Source: Saccharothrix sp. HUAS TT1 (GTDB lineage: Bacteria > Actinomycetota > Actinomycetes > Mycobacteriales > Pseudonocardiaceae). From it: DNA of 64,000 nucleotides. The stretch is from assembly GCF_040744945.1 (NCBI RefSeq), contig NZ_CP160453.1:1736001-1800000 (forward strand), written 5' to 3'. Below the pieces are notes generated by a model. It was not told the DNA's origin, ran no database searches, and worked only from the letters and a program-made list of their open reading frames with translations. The position numbers and the translations under genes are program-made. Position 1 is the first letter of the stretch. Each line of letters opens with the position of its first letter. Shown one piece after another: positions 8,535 through 18,099 of this stretch.

Positions 8535-8845
8535 GCCATGCCCCCTTCGATGCCGCGGAACGAGGTGTGCGAATCGTCGTCCGCGCGCTGGTAGGAGTCG
8601 GCGTTCTCGTTCAGGCCGTCACCGGCGTCGCGGTACCAGGCGCTGCCGCGGCGCAGGTCGTCCGACTGCTCGCCGGACCACCTGGCCAGCGCGTCGACGA
8701 ACTCCGCCGCCGCGGGCACCTGCCCCAGCGCGTCGGCGTCCAACCTGAGCATCGAGATCATCTCCGCGCCGTCCCCGGTCGCGTCCGCGCCCTCGTGGAA
8801 CTCCTTGGACGCCGCGCGCAACGTCTCTGGTCGCACACCGAACAC
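8531..8845 (-). CDS. WXG100-like small protein, partner of the DUF1023 hydrolase
   Basis: 104 residues from the GTG at 8843-8845, chosen because AAGGGTGGG sits just upstream; longer open frame to 8959 is possible. Sequence has two helices (GVRPETLRAASKEFHEGADA; AAAEFVDALARWSGEQSDDL) followed by an acidic tail. RWSGE is close to the WXG turn. Its stop overlaps the hydrolase start by 4 bases. By family analogy it would be the small helical partner that pairs with, or is co-exported with, the helical N-terminus of the hydrolase. That pairing is inference. Confidence 0.7.
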   Translation of the reverse strand: MFGVRPETLRAASKEFHEGADATGDGAEMISMLRLDADALGQVPAAAEFVDALARWSGEQSDDLRRGSAWYRDAGDGLNENADSYQRADDDSHTSFRGIEGGMA

Positions 8846-8953
8846 GATCGCCCACCCTTCGTGCCGCCAGCCGCTGGAGGTGCGACGCGGCGTCACCATC
8901 TTCGGTTCCCTCGGCCCCGTGGGCCAAGGAGGTGAAAGAAGACCCCCGGAAGT

Positions 8954-8971
8954 GATCACCCGAAGGTGATC
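8954..8971. promoter_or_regulatory. Perfect palindrome in the divergent promoter
   Basis: GATCACC-CGAA-GGTGATC, 7-base arms with a 4-base centre, lies between the WXG100-like gene (start 8845, leftward) and the proline-rich ORF (start 9007, rightward). It could be an operator for either gene or a small hairpin. No regulator gene is adjacent. Confidence 0.35.
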
Positions 8972-9006
8972 TTGCCTACCTCGAACAGCAGTTCGATGAT
9001 TAACAC

Positions 9007-9615
9007 ATGACAGTTTTGCTCACCACACCCAGGACGATCACTCTCCACCTCGTGCGGGAGGTGGCCACCAGGATGAGCGCGCTCCTGCTCGCCTTCCTGT
9101 CCCCGGCACCACCTCGCGCCCGCCACCGCGCCCTCTCACCGAGGGAGATCCGTTGGCAGCGCTGGAAGTCCGCCCTGGCCGCCCACGTGGCCACCGCCCT
9201 GCGCGCCCCCCTCGCACCGCACCCCACCCGATCGTCCCCACCCCACACCACCGCACCGGCCACCCCGACGTGGAGCCCACCGCACCCACCACCCCGAACG
9301 GCCCAATCCCCAACCCACCCCCACCACCGCCCCACCATCCACCCCCCACCCCCGAACCCCGTCCCCTCGCCGCCCATCAGGTGGCCAGAGGAGTGCGAGG
9401 CGTGGCCCGGCCCAACCCAATTCGCCACCGAGGAACTCGACCCAGCCGAACTCGACCTACCCACCCCAACCCCCCACCACCCCGACACCCCCGACCCCGA
9501 CCCCGACCCCGACCCCTGGGAATTCCAAATCGGCGACCTCGCCCGCTGGTGGGAAGAAGCCGCAGCAAGACTCGACGCCGCCGCCCGCACCCAAGCCCAC
9601 CAACACCAGCGGTGA
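9007..9615 (+). CDS. Proline/histidine-rich protein of unknown function
   Basis: 202 residues. N-terminal 70 residues are basic and helical (SPREIRWQRWKSALAAHVAT); residues about 72-165 are dominated by Pro, Thr and His, ending in a run of Asp-Pro pairs (TPDPDPDPDPDPWEFQ); the last 30 residues return to a folded-looking amphipathic helix (GDLARWWEEAAARLDAAART). No signal peptide or known domain. The codon use is less uniformly G/C at third positions than its neighbours. It borders a non-coding repeat region with similar C-rich composition, so it could be a recent or decaying gene. Coding status is plausible, not certain. Confidence 0.5.
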   Translation: MTVLLTTPRTITLHLVREVATRMSALLLAFLSPAPPRARHRALSPREIRWQRWKSALAAHVATALRAPLAPHPTRSSPPHTTAPATPTWSPPHPPPRTAQSPTHPHHRPTIHPPPPNPVPSPPIRWPEECEAWPGPTQFATEELDPAELDLPTPTPHHPDTPDPDPDPDPWEFQIGDLARWWEEAAARLDAAARTQAHQHQR

Positions 9616-9700
9616 CCTCCTGGCACCCCCACCCCACCCTGCACACCAACCACAACACTCCTAACCAACCCCGCCCCCACCGCTGATCGCCCCCCACCCT

Positions 9701-9784
9701 CCTCACCTCGCCCTCCTCACCTCGCCCTCCTCACCTCGCCCTCCTCACCCCGCCCTGCCCACCCCGCCCTTCTCACCCCGCCCT
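9701..9784. repeat. 14-bp tandem minisatellite, six copies
   Basis: Six consecutive 14-base units. The first three are identical (CCTCACCTCGCCCT) and the next three differ by 1-3 bases (CCTCACCCCGCCCT, GCCCACCCCGCCCT, TCTCACCCCGCCCT). Strand asymmetry is extreme: almost no G on the + strand. It leads directly into the longer degenerate array. Confidence 0.85.
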
Positions 9785-10800
9785 GCCCACCCAGCCGCAA
9801 CGGCCCGCGCCCAACCCCACGAGTGCCGGTGTTCGGCGTCGGCCTCCCGCCTGCCCGCCCGGCCGCCCAGCCGCAGCGGCCGTACCCAAGCCCGCGAGTG
9901 CCGGTGTCCGACATCCCAGCCCTCCCCGGCCAGCCCGCCCGGCCACCCAGCCGCAACGGCCCGCGCCCGGCCCGCGAGTGCCGGTGTCCGACACCTCGGC
10001 CCTCCTCTCCCCGCCCAGCCGCAGCGGCCCGCGAGTGCCGCTGGTCGACCCCCCGGCCCTCCCCGGCCAGCCCTGCCATAGCGGCCTGCCCCCAATCCCG
10101 CGAGCGTTGGTGGTGACGTTCCGGCACCTCGCAGCCTGCCCCCAAGCCTGCGAGTGCCGCTGGTCGACGGCCCGGTCCTCTCCGGCCCACCCTGCCCTGC
10201 CCTGCCGCAACGTCCTGCGCCCGGCCTGCGGATGCCGCTGGTCGATATCTCGGTCCGCCTCAGCTCACCTAGCCGCAGCGGCCCGTGCCCAAGCTCACCT
10301 GCACCCAACCCACCAGTACCAGTGACCCGCAGCCCGGCACTCCTCAGCCCGCCCAGCCGCCCGGCCTGCACCCAAGCCCGTGAGTACCGGTTGTTGCACC
10401 CCGGCACCTCGCAGCCTGCCCTGCGCACCGGCCGCAGCACCCCATAACCGAGCCCGCCACTGCCGGTGGCCGACAGCCCGACCCTCCTCGGCCGGTCCTG
10501 CCCGCCCGGCCGCAACAACCCGCACCCGAGTCCTCCCGCACCCGAGCCCTCCAGTGCCGGTGGCCGGCAGCCCGATCTCCTTAGCCCACCCGGTCGCAGC
10601 GGCCTGTGCCCGAGTCCGCCTATGCCCGAGGCCGTGAGCGCCGGTGGTTGATGTGCGGCAACCTCGGCTTGTCCTGCGCACCGGCCGCAGTGCCCCGTGG
10701 CCGAACCCGCCAGTGCCAGCGGCGACGTCTGGCACCGCTCAGCCCGTCCTGCGCGCCTGGTCGCGGCGGCGTGGATCGAGCCTGCTGGCGCCGGTGGTGA
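9785..10800. repeat. Degenerate array of about 14 units, mean period about 74 bp
   Basis: A non-coding stretch built from diverged copies of one unit. The clearest anchor, GAGTGCCGGTG or a near match (GAGTGCCGCTG, GAGCGCCGGTG, CAGTGCCGGTG), starts near 9821, 9896, 9976, 10033, 10102, 10152, 10231, 10314, 10382, 10458, 10552, 10635, 10711 and 10786. A second anchor, AGCCGCAGCGGCC or AGCCGCAACGGCC, precedes many of them. Spacing runs from 50 to 94 bases. Open frames here are short, overlap on both strands and resemble no protein. The remaining bases 10801-11056 hold no gene and no further repeat that I can see. Confidence 0.75.
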
Positions 10801-11056
10801 AAGTCCGGTGTCCGTGGGCCTTGGCCGGCGAGGGCGAACGCGGCGGTGTGTGGTGCGCCCGCCACTGCCCGGTGGTAGCGGTCCGGGGCGCGAGTCGGCG
10901 GCCGTCTAGGTGAGCGGTCAGGTTGTCGGTGGTCGGAGGGCACCGGCGGGGCCGTCCCTGCGTCGGTAGGTGGGAACGCCGCCCATCGGCCACCAACCCG
11001 ACGGGCCCGTGCGGCACGATGGCCGCGCACCGATCGACTCGACTGGAGGCTGGACC

Positions 11057-11788
11057 GTGCCAGGAGGTTGGACCACCCAGCGGTGGACCGAGGTCTTCAC
11101 CGCGCAGGCGGAGATGTTCCGGGCGGCGGTCGGGAAGGCCGACCCCACCGCCAAGGTGCCCAGCTGCCCCGGCTGGACGTTCACCGACCTGACCCTGCAC
11201 GTCGGCAGGTTCCTCGAAACCTCCCTCGACTACCTCCGCACCGGCAGCACCGTCCAGCTCCGCCTCCCCCGGCCCCCCGCCGAGGTGGAGCCGCTGGCCT
11301 ACCTGGACGAGCAGCTGGCCAAGGCCGCCGAGCTGCTGCCGACCACCCCCGGCAACCGGACGGCCTGGACGTTCTCGCCCGCCGCGCCCGACCTGGCCTG
11401 GGTGTGGCACCGCCGCATCGCGCACGAGCTGGACCTGCGCCGCTGGGACGCCCAGGCCGCGCTGCGCGAACTGGTGGTCGGTGACGCGGACTTCGCCGTC
11501 GACGGCATCGAGGAGGCGTTGACCACCCTCCTCGCCGCCAAGTACGCCACCGACGTGCCCCTGACCACCAGGGGCAGCGCCCTGGTCCAGCTCACCGACG
11601 TGCCCGAGTCCTGGGTGGTGACCTTCACCCCCGGCGTCGTGCCGGAGGTGCGGGCGGCCTGGCCGGGTGAGGAGGCGGACCTGGTGGTCAGCGGTGAGGC
11701 GCAGCTCGTGCACTACGGCCTGTGGGGCCGCCTCCCGCTCAAGCACACCGGCGACGAGCGGGTCTGGTACGCGCTGAAGCTGGACTGA
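11057..11788 (+). CDS. Maleylpyruvate isomerase-family mycothiol-dependent enzyme (TIGR03083-like)
   Basis: 243-residue protein of the DinB/MDMPI fold. GTG at 11057 follows GGAGGC at a good distance; the open frame back to 10970 is repeat-flanking sequence. The N-terminal helical domain has KVPSCPGWTFTDLTLHVGRF and VWHRRIAHELDLRRWDAQAA; the His residues in these segments match the metal-binding positions of the family. The C-terminal part is the small alpha/beta domain. These enzymes use mycothiol as cofactor, consistent with mshD at 50608. The actual substrate is unknown. Its stop is followed by a strong hairpin. Confidence 0.8.
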   Translation: MPGGWTTQRWTEVFTAQAEMFRAAVGKADPTAKVPSCPGWTFTDLTLHVGRFLETSLDYLRTGSTVQLRLPRPPAEVEPLAYLDEQLAKAAELLPTTPGNRTAWTFSPAAPDLAWVWHRRIAHELDLRRWDAQAALRELVVGDADFAVDGIEEALTTLLAAKYATDVPLTTRGSALVQLTDVPESWVVTFTPGVVPEVRAAWPGEEADLVVSGEAQLVHYGLWGRLPLKHTGDERVWYALKLD

Positions 11789-11816
11789 GCGTGCGTTTGG
11801 TCACGTCACGGGGGTC

Positions 11817-11844
11817 CTGATGGGGGTGGTAGCACCCCCATCAG
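11817..11844 (+). terminator. 12-bp perfect hairpin upstream of purF
   Basis: CTGATGGGGGTG at 11817-11828, loop GTAG, and the exact complement at 11833-11844. It lies 28 bases after the MDMPI-family stop and 48 bases before the purF start. It most simply terminates the upstream gene, but its closeness to purF leaves room for a role in the purF leader. A possible -10 (TACACT) follows it. Confidence 0.65.
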
Positions 11845-11892
11845 CCTTACACTCGGTGGTGCAGCCCGCCCTCGTCGCTAGGGAGCAACCCG

Positions 11893-13425
11893 GTGGTCTC
11901 TGACCATTCAGCAACCGGCCGCACCGACCCCGAAACCCAGGAAGAGCGAGAACCCCGCGAAGAATGCGGTGTGTTCGGCGTCTGGGCACCCGGAGAAGAC
12001 GTCTCGAAGCTCACCTACTACGGCCTGTACGCCCTCCAGCACCGCGGCCAGGAAGCCGCGGGCATCTCGGTGGGCGACGGCAGCCAGGTGGTGGTCTTCA
12101 AGGACCTCGGTCTGGTCAGCCAGGTGTTCGACGAGCAGGTGCTGCAGTCGCTGCGCGGCCACGTCGCGGTCGGCCACTGCCGCTACTCCACCACCGGCTC
12201 CACGACGTGGGAGAACGCGCAGCCCACGTTCCGCACCACGGCCACCGGCTCCGGCCTGTCCCTCGGCCACAACGGCAACCTGGTGAACACCGCCGAGCTG
12301 CTGGCGAAGGCCCGCGAGGTCGGCGTCGACACCGGCCACGGCGCGACCACCGACTCCGACCTGGTGTGCGGCCTGCTGGCCGCGCAGGCCGCCGACATCG
12401 GCATCGAGCAGGCGGCCATGCGGCTGCTGCCGACGCTGCGCGGCGCGTTCTGCCTCGTGTTCTCCGACGAGTCCACCCTCTACGCGGCCCGCGACCCGCA
12501 GGGCGTCCGCCCGCTGGTGCTCGGCCGGCTGGAGCGCGGCTGGGTCGTCGCCAGCGAGACCGCCGCCCTGGACATCGTCGGCGCGTCGTTCGTCCGCGAG
12601 GTCGAGCCGGGCGAGCTGATCGCGATCGACGAGAACGGCCTGCGGTCCAGCCGGTTCGCCAACCCCGAGCCCAAGGGCTGCATCTTCGAGTACGTCTACC
12701 TGGCCCGCCCGGACACCACGATCGCCGGCCGCTCGGTGCACGCCACCAGGGTCGAGATCGGCCGCCGGCTCGCGGTCGAGCACCCGGTGGAGGCCGACCT
12801 GGTCATCCCGGTGCCCGAGTCCGGCACCCCCGCCGCCATCGGCTACGCCCAGGCCAGCGGCATCCCCTACGGCTCGGGCCTGGTCAAGAACGCCTACGTC
12901 GGCCGCACGTTCATCCAGCCGTCGCAGACGATCCGCCAGCTGGGCATCCGGCTGAAGCTCAACCCGCTGCGCGACGTGATCCGCGGCAAGCGCCTGGTCG
13001 TGGTGGACGACTCGATCGTCCGCGGCAACACGCAGCGCGCCCTGGTGCGGATGCTGCGCGAGGCGGGTGCGCTGGAGGTGCACGTGCGGATCGCGTCGCC
13101 GCCGGTCAAGTGGCCGTGCTTCTACGGCATCGACTTCGCCTCGCGGGCCGAGCTGATCGCCAACGGCCTGGACACCGACGGCATCCGCCGCTCGGTCGGC
13201 GCCGACTCGCTGGGCTACGTGTCGCTGGAGGAGCTGATCTCGGCCAGCGAGCAGCCCAAGTCGCGGCTGTGCTGCGCGTGCTTCGACGGCGACTACCCGA
13301 TCCCGCTGCCCGAGGACGCGTTGATCGGCAAGCACCTGCTGGAGGGGATCAGGGGCGTCTCGGGCTCGGCCGCTCCCGTTCTGACGAACGGGTACGGTGC
13401 CGAGGACGCCCTGCAACGGCCCTGA
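11893..13425 (+). CDS. purF: Amidophosphoribosyltransferase
   Basis: First committed step of purine synthesis: PRPP plus glutamine to phosphoribosylamine. 510 residues, normal for the actinobacterial type. A propeptide-like stretch precedes Cys25 (REECGVFGVWAP), the presumed N-terminal nucleophile after processing. The glutaminase domain carries GHCRYSTTGSTTWENAQP and the PRPP loop reads VVVDDSIVRGNTQRAL (about 370-385). C-terminal Cys residues (RLCCACFDGDYP) match the iron-sulfur type. GTG at 11893 follows AGGGAG. purM follows 61 bases on, as in mycobacteria. Confidence 0.97.
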   Translation: MVSDHSATGRTDPETQEEREPREECGVFGVWAPGEDVSKLTYYGLYALQHRGQEAAGISVGDGSQVVVFKDLGLVSQVFDEQVLQSLRGHVAVGHCRYSTTGSTTWENAQPTFRTTATGSGLSLGHNGNLVNTAELLAKAREVGVDTGHGATTDSDLVCGLLAAQAADIGIEQAAMRLLPTLRGAFCLVFSDESTLYAARDPQGVRPLVLGRLERGWVVASETAALDIVGASFVREVEPGELIAIDENGLRSSRFANPEPKGCIFEYVYLARPDTTIAGRSVHATRVEIGRRLAVEHPVEADLVIPVPESGTPAAIGYAQASGIPYGSGLVKNAYVGRTFIQPSQTIRQLGIRLKLNPLRDVIRGKRLVVVDDSIVRGNTQRALVRMLREAGALEVHVRIASPPVKWPCFYGIDFASRAELIANGLDTDGIRRSVGADSLGYVSLEELISASEQPKSRLCCACFDGDYPIPLPEDALIGKHLLEGIRGVSGSAAPVLTNGYGAEDALQRP

Positions 13426-13486
13426 GTGACGGCAAGCCGGGCGCGCGCCCGGATGAACAGTTGCCCTGAAAGTGGAGCACAGAGAC

Positions 13487-14548
<1,062 letters not shown>

Positions 14549-14603
14549 TCCCGGCAACCCCCGGCGGTCGTCGCCCGTACTAAGCGGCGACCGAGGAGGG
14601 TGA

Positions 14604-15095
14604 GTGGAACGCGATCGCGAGTTCGGTGAGTTCGTCGACGCCCGCGCGCTGGTGATGCGGAGGACCGCGTACCTGCTGTGCGGCGACTGGCACCGCGCCG
14701 AGGACCTGGTCCAGACGGCGCTGACCAAGCTGTACGTCGCCTGGCCGCGGGTGCGTCGGCACAGCGTCGACGCCTACGCCCGCAAGGTGCTGGTGCGGGT
14801 GGCGATCGACGAGCGCCGGCGCGGGTTCCGGAGCCGGGAGACGGTGGTCGACGCGGTGCCGGAGACCTCGGCCCCCGGCGCCGCGCCCGCCGACCTGGAC
14901 ATGCGCCGGGCGCTGGCCGCGCTGCCGTCGGGGCAGCGCACCGTCGTGGTGCTCCGCTACTGGGAGGACCTGAGCGTCACCGAAACCGCCCGTCTGCTCG
15001 GTCGATCCGAAGGCACCGTGAAGAGCCAGGCGGCCAAGGGGCTTGCCGCGCTGCGCGAACTTCTCGGTCGCCACGTCTTCGAGGAGCAGCGATGA
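14604..15095 (+). CDS. SigE-family ECF RNA polymerase sigma factor
   Basis: 163-residue group 4 sigma factor of the actinobacterial SigE family. Region 2 reads TAYLLCGDWHRAEDLVQTAL, TKLYVAWPRV; region 4 is ALPSGQRTVVVLRYWEDLSV, TETARLLGRSEGTVKSQAAK, with the recognition helix in the last segment. GTG at 14604 follows GAGGGTGA. The stop overlaps the next start as ATGA, so it is translationally coupled to a membrane protein that is the likely regulator. Target promoters are not evident in the window. Confidence 0.9.
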   Translation: MERDREFGEFVDARALVMRRTAYLLCGDWHRAEDLVQTALTKLYVAWPRVRRHSVDAYARKVLVRVAIDERRRGFRSRETVVDAVPETSAPGAAPADLDMRRALAALPSGQRTVVVLRYWEDLSVTETARLLGRSEGTVKSQAAKGLAALRELLGRHVFEEQR

Positions 15096-15904
15096 CCGAC
15101 ATCAAGCGATCCCTGGCCGCGGCGTTCGAGGACGAGCCGCCGCTGACCATCGACAAGGCGGCGATCCTGCGCGACGGCCGGCGCAAGGCGACCTTCCGCC
15201 GCGGCTACGCGGCCGTCGCCGTGCTCGCCACCGTGACCGCGGTGGCCGTCCCCGCGGTGCTCTGGTCCGGAGCCGGGGGTGGCAGCGGCGGGGTTCAAGC
15301 GGCGACCGAGGGGGCCTCGACCACGGCGCCACCGCTGACCACCGGTTCCGCGCCGGTCACCACCACCGGGCAACCCGCGGTCTCGTCCACCACCAGGCCC
15401 GGCTCGTCGAACCCCCCGTCGTCGTTCGAGATGCCGAAGCCCCCCAAGCCGGTGACCCCCGAGCGGGCGAGCCAGCTGGGCGCGCTGCTCGCCGCGTCGG
15501 GGGCGATCCCGGCGGACGCGCGGGCCGAGGCGGTGCCGCAGGACCCGATGGACCCGTGGACGTTCCGCATCAGCAACTCCAACGCGTACCTGTCGTTCAT
15601 GAACGTCACCACGTCGGTGGGCCGGGGGTCGCTGCTGCTGCACCTGTACCCGGGTGACGCGAGGTGCGACGTCCTGGACACCACGTGCCAGGAGGTGCCG
15701 CACGACGGCAGGACCGTGGCGGTGTCCACGCAGGAGCACGACGGCGTCACCCTGATCACGGTCCGGACGGCCACGCCCGACGGCGCGGTGATGTCGGCGC
15801 AGACGTCGAACAGCAGCGACAAGGCCACCGGCAACGGGACCCCGCCGCCGCTCACCCCCGAGCAGCTGACAAAGATCGCGACTTCACCGGGCTTCACCTT
15901 CTAA
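15092..15904 (+). CDS. Single-pass membrane protein, candidate anti-sigma partner
   Basis: 270 residues starting at ATG 15092 inside the sigma factor stop. A cytoplasmic N-terminus of about 45 residues (SLAAAFEDEPPLTIDKAAIL) is followed by one transmembrane helix (GYAAVAVLATVTAVAVPAVL), a Thr/Ser/Pro-rich linker and an extracellular domain with two Cys (DARCDVLDTTCQEV) that may form a disulfide. No zinc-binding HxxxCxxC motif is present, so it is not a ZAS anti-sigma factor. Partnership with the sigma factor rests on coupling and topology only. Confidence 0.7.
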   Translation: MTDIKRSLAAAFEDEPPLTIDKAAILRDGRRKATFRRGYAAVAVLATVTAVAVPAVLWSGAGGGSGGVQAATEGASTTAPPLTTGSAPVTTTGQPAVSSTTRPGSSNPPSSFEMPKPPKPVTPERASQLGALLAASGAIPADARAEAVPQDPMDPWTFRISNSNAYLSFMNVTTSVGRGSLLLHLYPGDARCDVLDTTCQEVPHDGRTVAVSTQEHDGVTLITVRTATPDGAVMSAQTSNSSDKATGNGTPPPLTPEQLTKIATSPGFTF

Positions 15905-15907
15905 CCT

Positions 15908-16345
15908 GTGGGGGTGGCTGAGGACTTGGTCGTGACGCGGACGCTGGTGGTGCCGGCGGCCGAGTTGAGCGAGCGGTTCTCCCGGTCGTCCGGACCCGGT
16001 GGCCAGGGCGTGAACACGGCGGACAGCCGGGTCGAGCTGAGCTTCGACCTGGCTGCCTCGCCGTCCGTGCCGGGCTGGTTGCGCGCGCGGATGCTCGACC
16101 GGCTGGCGAAGCGGCTGGTGGACGGCGTGCTCACGGTCGCCGCGAGCGAGCACCGGGCGCAGCTGCAGAACCGGCAGGCGGCCCGGGAGCGGTTGGCCCG
16201 GCTGCTGCGGGACGCGGCCGCCGCGCCCGCGCCGGTGCGCCGGGCGACGAAGCCGACCAAGGGGTCGAAGGAGCGCCGGATCGCGGAGAAGAAGCGCCGG
16301 GCGCAGACGAAGCAGGGTCGGCGCGCCGGCGGTGGCTGGGACTGA
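15908..16345 (+). CDS. arfB: Alternative ribosome-rescue peptidyl-tRNA hydrolase ArfB
   Basis: Releases nascent peptides from ribosomes stalled without a stop codon. 145 residues; the catalytic GGQ loop is at residues 31-33 (SSGPGGQGVNTADSRVELSF). The C-terminal tail is strongly basic and unstructured (TKPTKGSKERRIAEKKRRAQ, TKQGRRAGG), as needed to sit in the empty mRNA channel. Short length without a tRNA stop-recognition domain separates it from RF1/RF2. Starts 3 bases after the previous stop; GTG 15914 is an alternative start. Confidence 0.93.
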   Translation: MGVAEDLVVTRTLVVPAAELSERFSRSSGPGGQGVNTADSRVELSFDLAASPSVPGWLRARMLDRLAKRLVDGVLTVAASEHRAQLQNRQAARERLARLLRDAAAAPAPVRRATKPTKGSKERRIAEKKRRAQTKQGRRAGGGWD

Positions 16346-16408
16346 GCGGGACTCCCGCGTCCGGGTGGACCGGGTCGGTTGTCGGCGCCCCGGGCTAGGG
16401 TCCCCGGC

Positions 16409-17053
16409 GTGACCGAGCCCGAGTTCCTGACCACGGCCCGCACCGCCTACGACACCGTCGCCCGCAGCTACGCCGACCTCGTGCGCGGCCTGCTCGCCGA
16501 GAACCCGGCGGACCGGGCGGTCCTCGGGCTGTTCGCCGAGCTGGTGACCGGCCGGGTCGCGGACGTCGGGTGCGGACCCGGGCGGATCTCCGCGCACCTC
16601 AAGCACCTGGGCGTGGACGTGTTCGGCGTCGACCTGTCGCCGGAGATGGTCGCCGTGGCCCGCCGCGACCACCCGGACCTGCGGTTCGAGGTCGGTTCGA
16701 TGCTCGACCTCGACCTGCCGGACGGCTCGCTGGGCGGCGCGCTGGCCTGGTACTCGGCGATCCACGTGCCGTGGGACCGGCACCCGGCGGTGTTCGCCGA
16801 GTTCCACCGCGTCCTCGCGCCCGGCGGCCTGCTGCTGATGGCGTTCCAGATCGGCGACGAGCTCAGGCACTTCGACCACGGCTACGGGCACGACATCCAG
16901 CTCGACCTGTACCGGCTCGACCCCGACAAGCTGCTCGGGCAGCTCGCGGACGCCGGGTTCGAGCCGCACACCCGCCTGGAGCGGCAGCCGGTCGACCCCC
17001 AGTGGGAGAAGACGCCGCAGGGCTACCTGATCGTGCGCAAGGCCGGGGCGTAG
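16409..17053 (+). CDS. Class I SAM-dependent methyltransferase
   Basis: 214 residues from GTG 16409. Motif I is VADVGCGPGRISAHLKHLGV, followed by FGVDLSPEMVAVARR and the post-I acidic residue; HRVLAPGGLLLMAFQ is the usual motif III area. Resembles the UbiE/Methyltransf_11 type. No substrate can be assigned. It is flanked by arfB upstream and converges on the WYL regulator downstream. Confidence 0.85.
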   Translation: MTEPEFLTTARTAYDTVARSYADLVRGLLAENPADRAVLGLFAELVTGRVADVGCGPGRISAHLKHLGVDVFGVDLSPEMVAVARRDHPDLRFEVGSMLDLDLPDGSLGGALAWYSAIHVPWDRHPAVFAEFHRVLAPGGLLLMAFQIGDELRHFDHGYGHDIQLDLYRLDPDKLLGQLADAGFEPHTRLERQPVDPQWEKTPQGYLIVRKAGA

Positions 17054-17074
17054 CGGCGCCGGGGCGGTGGGCGC

Positions 17075-18037
17075 CTAGCCGGGGTCCCGGGCCATCGCCG
17101 CCGCGCGGCGGGCGAGCGCGGCGGCGGCGGTCCGCAGTTCCGGCGGGTCCAGCACCTGCACGTCGAAGCGCAGCCGGGCGACGTGCACGGCCAGCCACTC
17201 CAGGTCGTCGCCGCCGACGACCAGCACGCACCACCCGTCCCGGTCCTCCTCGACCCGCCCGACCTGCGGCGGCACCTGTTCCCGCACCTGCTCGGGCCGG
17301 GCGCGCACCCGGACCCTGGCCAGGTGCCGGTACGGCGCGGCGGTGACCGACCGCTGCACGTGGGCCGCCGGGTCCGGGTGCTCCCGCGGCCGGAACCGCC
17401 AGGTCGTCGCGACCAGGTCGAGCACCCGGTCCAGCCGGAACGTGCGCCAGTCGTCCCGGTCGACGTCCCACGCCATCAGGTACCAGCGGCGGCCGGTGGA
17501 CACCACCCGCACCGGCTCGACCGTCCGCTCCCGCTCACCGCCGGCGCGACCCGGGTACCGGAACCGCACCCGCACCGAGTCGCGGCACGCGCGCGCCAGC
17601 GCGACCAGCAGCTCCGCGTCGATCTCCACCCCCGCGCCGGTCAGCACCTCGGTGGCGTCGTGCACCGCCCGCACCTCGGCGCGCAGCCGGGGCGGCATCA
17701 CCTGGTCCAGCTTCGCGAGCGCCCGCAGCGCCGCCTCGGCCGCGCCGGCCACCGTGCCGCCGGACGCCACCCGCAGGGACACCGCCGTCGCGATGGCCTC
17801 CTCGTCGTCGAGCAGCAGCGGCGGCAGCCGGGCGCCCGCGCCCAGCTGGTAGCCGCCACCGACGCCCGCCGTCGCGTGCACCGGGTAGCCGATCGCCCGC
17901 AGCCGCTCCACGTCCCGGCGCACCGAGCGGTCGGTGACGCCCAGCTCGGCGGCCAGCTCGGCGGCGGTCCACGTCGCCCGCCGCTGGAGCAGCGCCAGCA
18001 ACCGCAGCACCCGTTCGGTGGTGGCCTCGACCGTCAC
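17075..18037 (-). CDS. WYL-domain, HTH-type transcriptional regulator
   Basis: 320 residues from GTG 18035-18037. The N-terminal winged helix is DeoR-like (RATWTAAELAAELGVTDRSV, RRDVERLRAIGYPV), followed by GGGYQLGAGARLPPLLLDDE. The WYL domain (about 135-215) carries RRWYLMAWDVDRDDWRTFRL and the WCX extension fills the C-terminus. It is divergent from a VOC-family gene 62 bases away, its likely target in addition to itself. The ligand is unknown; WYL domains of this family often sense nucleic acid or nucleotides. Confidence 0.88.
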   Translation of the reverse strand: MTVEATTERVLRLLALLQRRATWTAAELAAELGVTDRSVRRDVERLRAIGYPVHATAGVGGGYQLGAGARLPPLLLDDEEAIATAVSLRVASGGTVAGAAEAALRALAKLDQVMPPRLRAEVRAVHDATEVLTGAGVEIDAELLVALARACRDSVRVRFRYPGRAGGERERTVEPVRVVSTGRRWYLMAWDVDRDDWRTFRLDRVLDLVATTWRFRPREHPDPAAHVQRSVTAAPYRHLARVRVRARPEQVREQVPPQVGRVEEDRDGWCVLVVGGDDLEWLAVHVARLRFDVQVLDPPELRTAAAALARRAAAMARDPG

Positions 18038-18099
18038 GCGCCCGATCGTGCCACGGATCGCGGAACGACCCTGTCCGCTATCCACGTCAGACTCGTGCC

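Noticed and set aside
9717..10518. Leftward 150-257 codon frames over the repeats
   Set aside because: Several overlapping frames on both strands are all repeat-derived; none has a plausible ribosome site or domain.
9785..10800. CRISPR array
   Set aside because: Units are degenerate along their whole length, the spacing is irregular and there are no unique spacers or cas genes.
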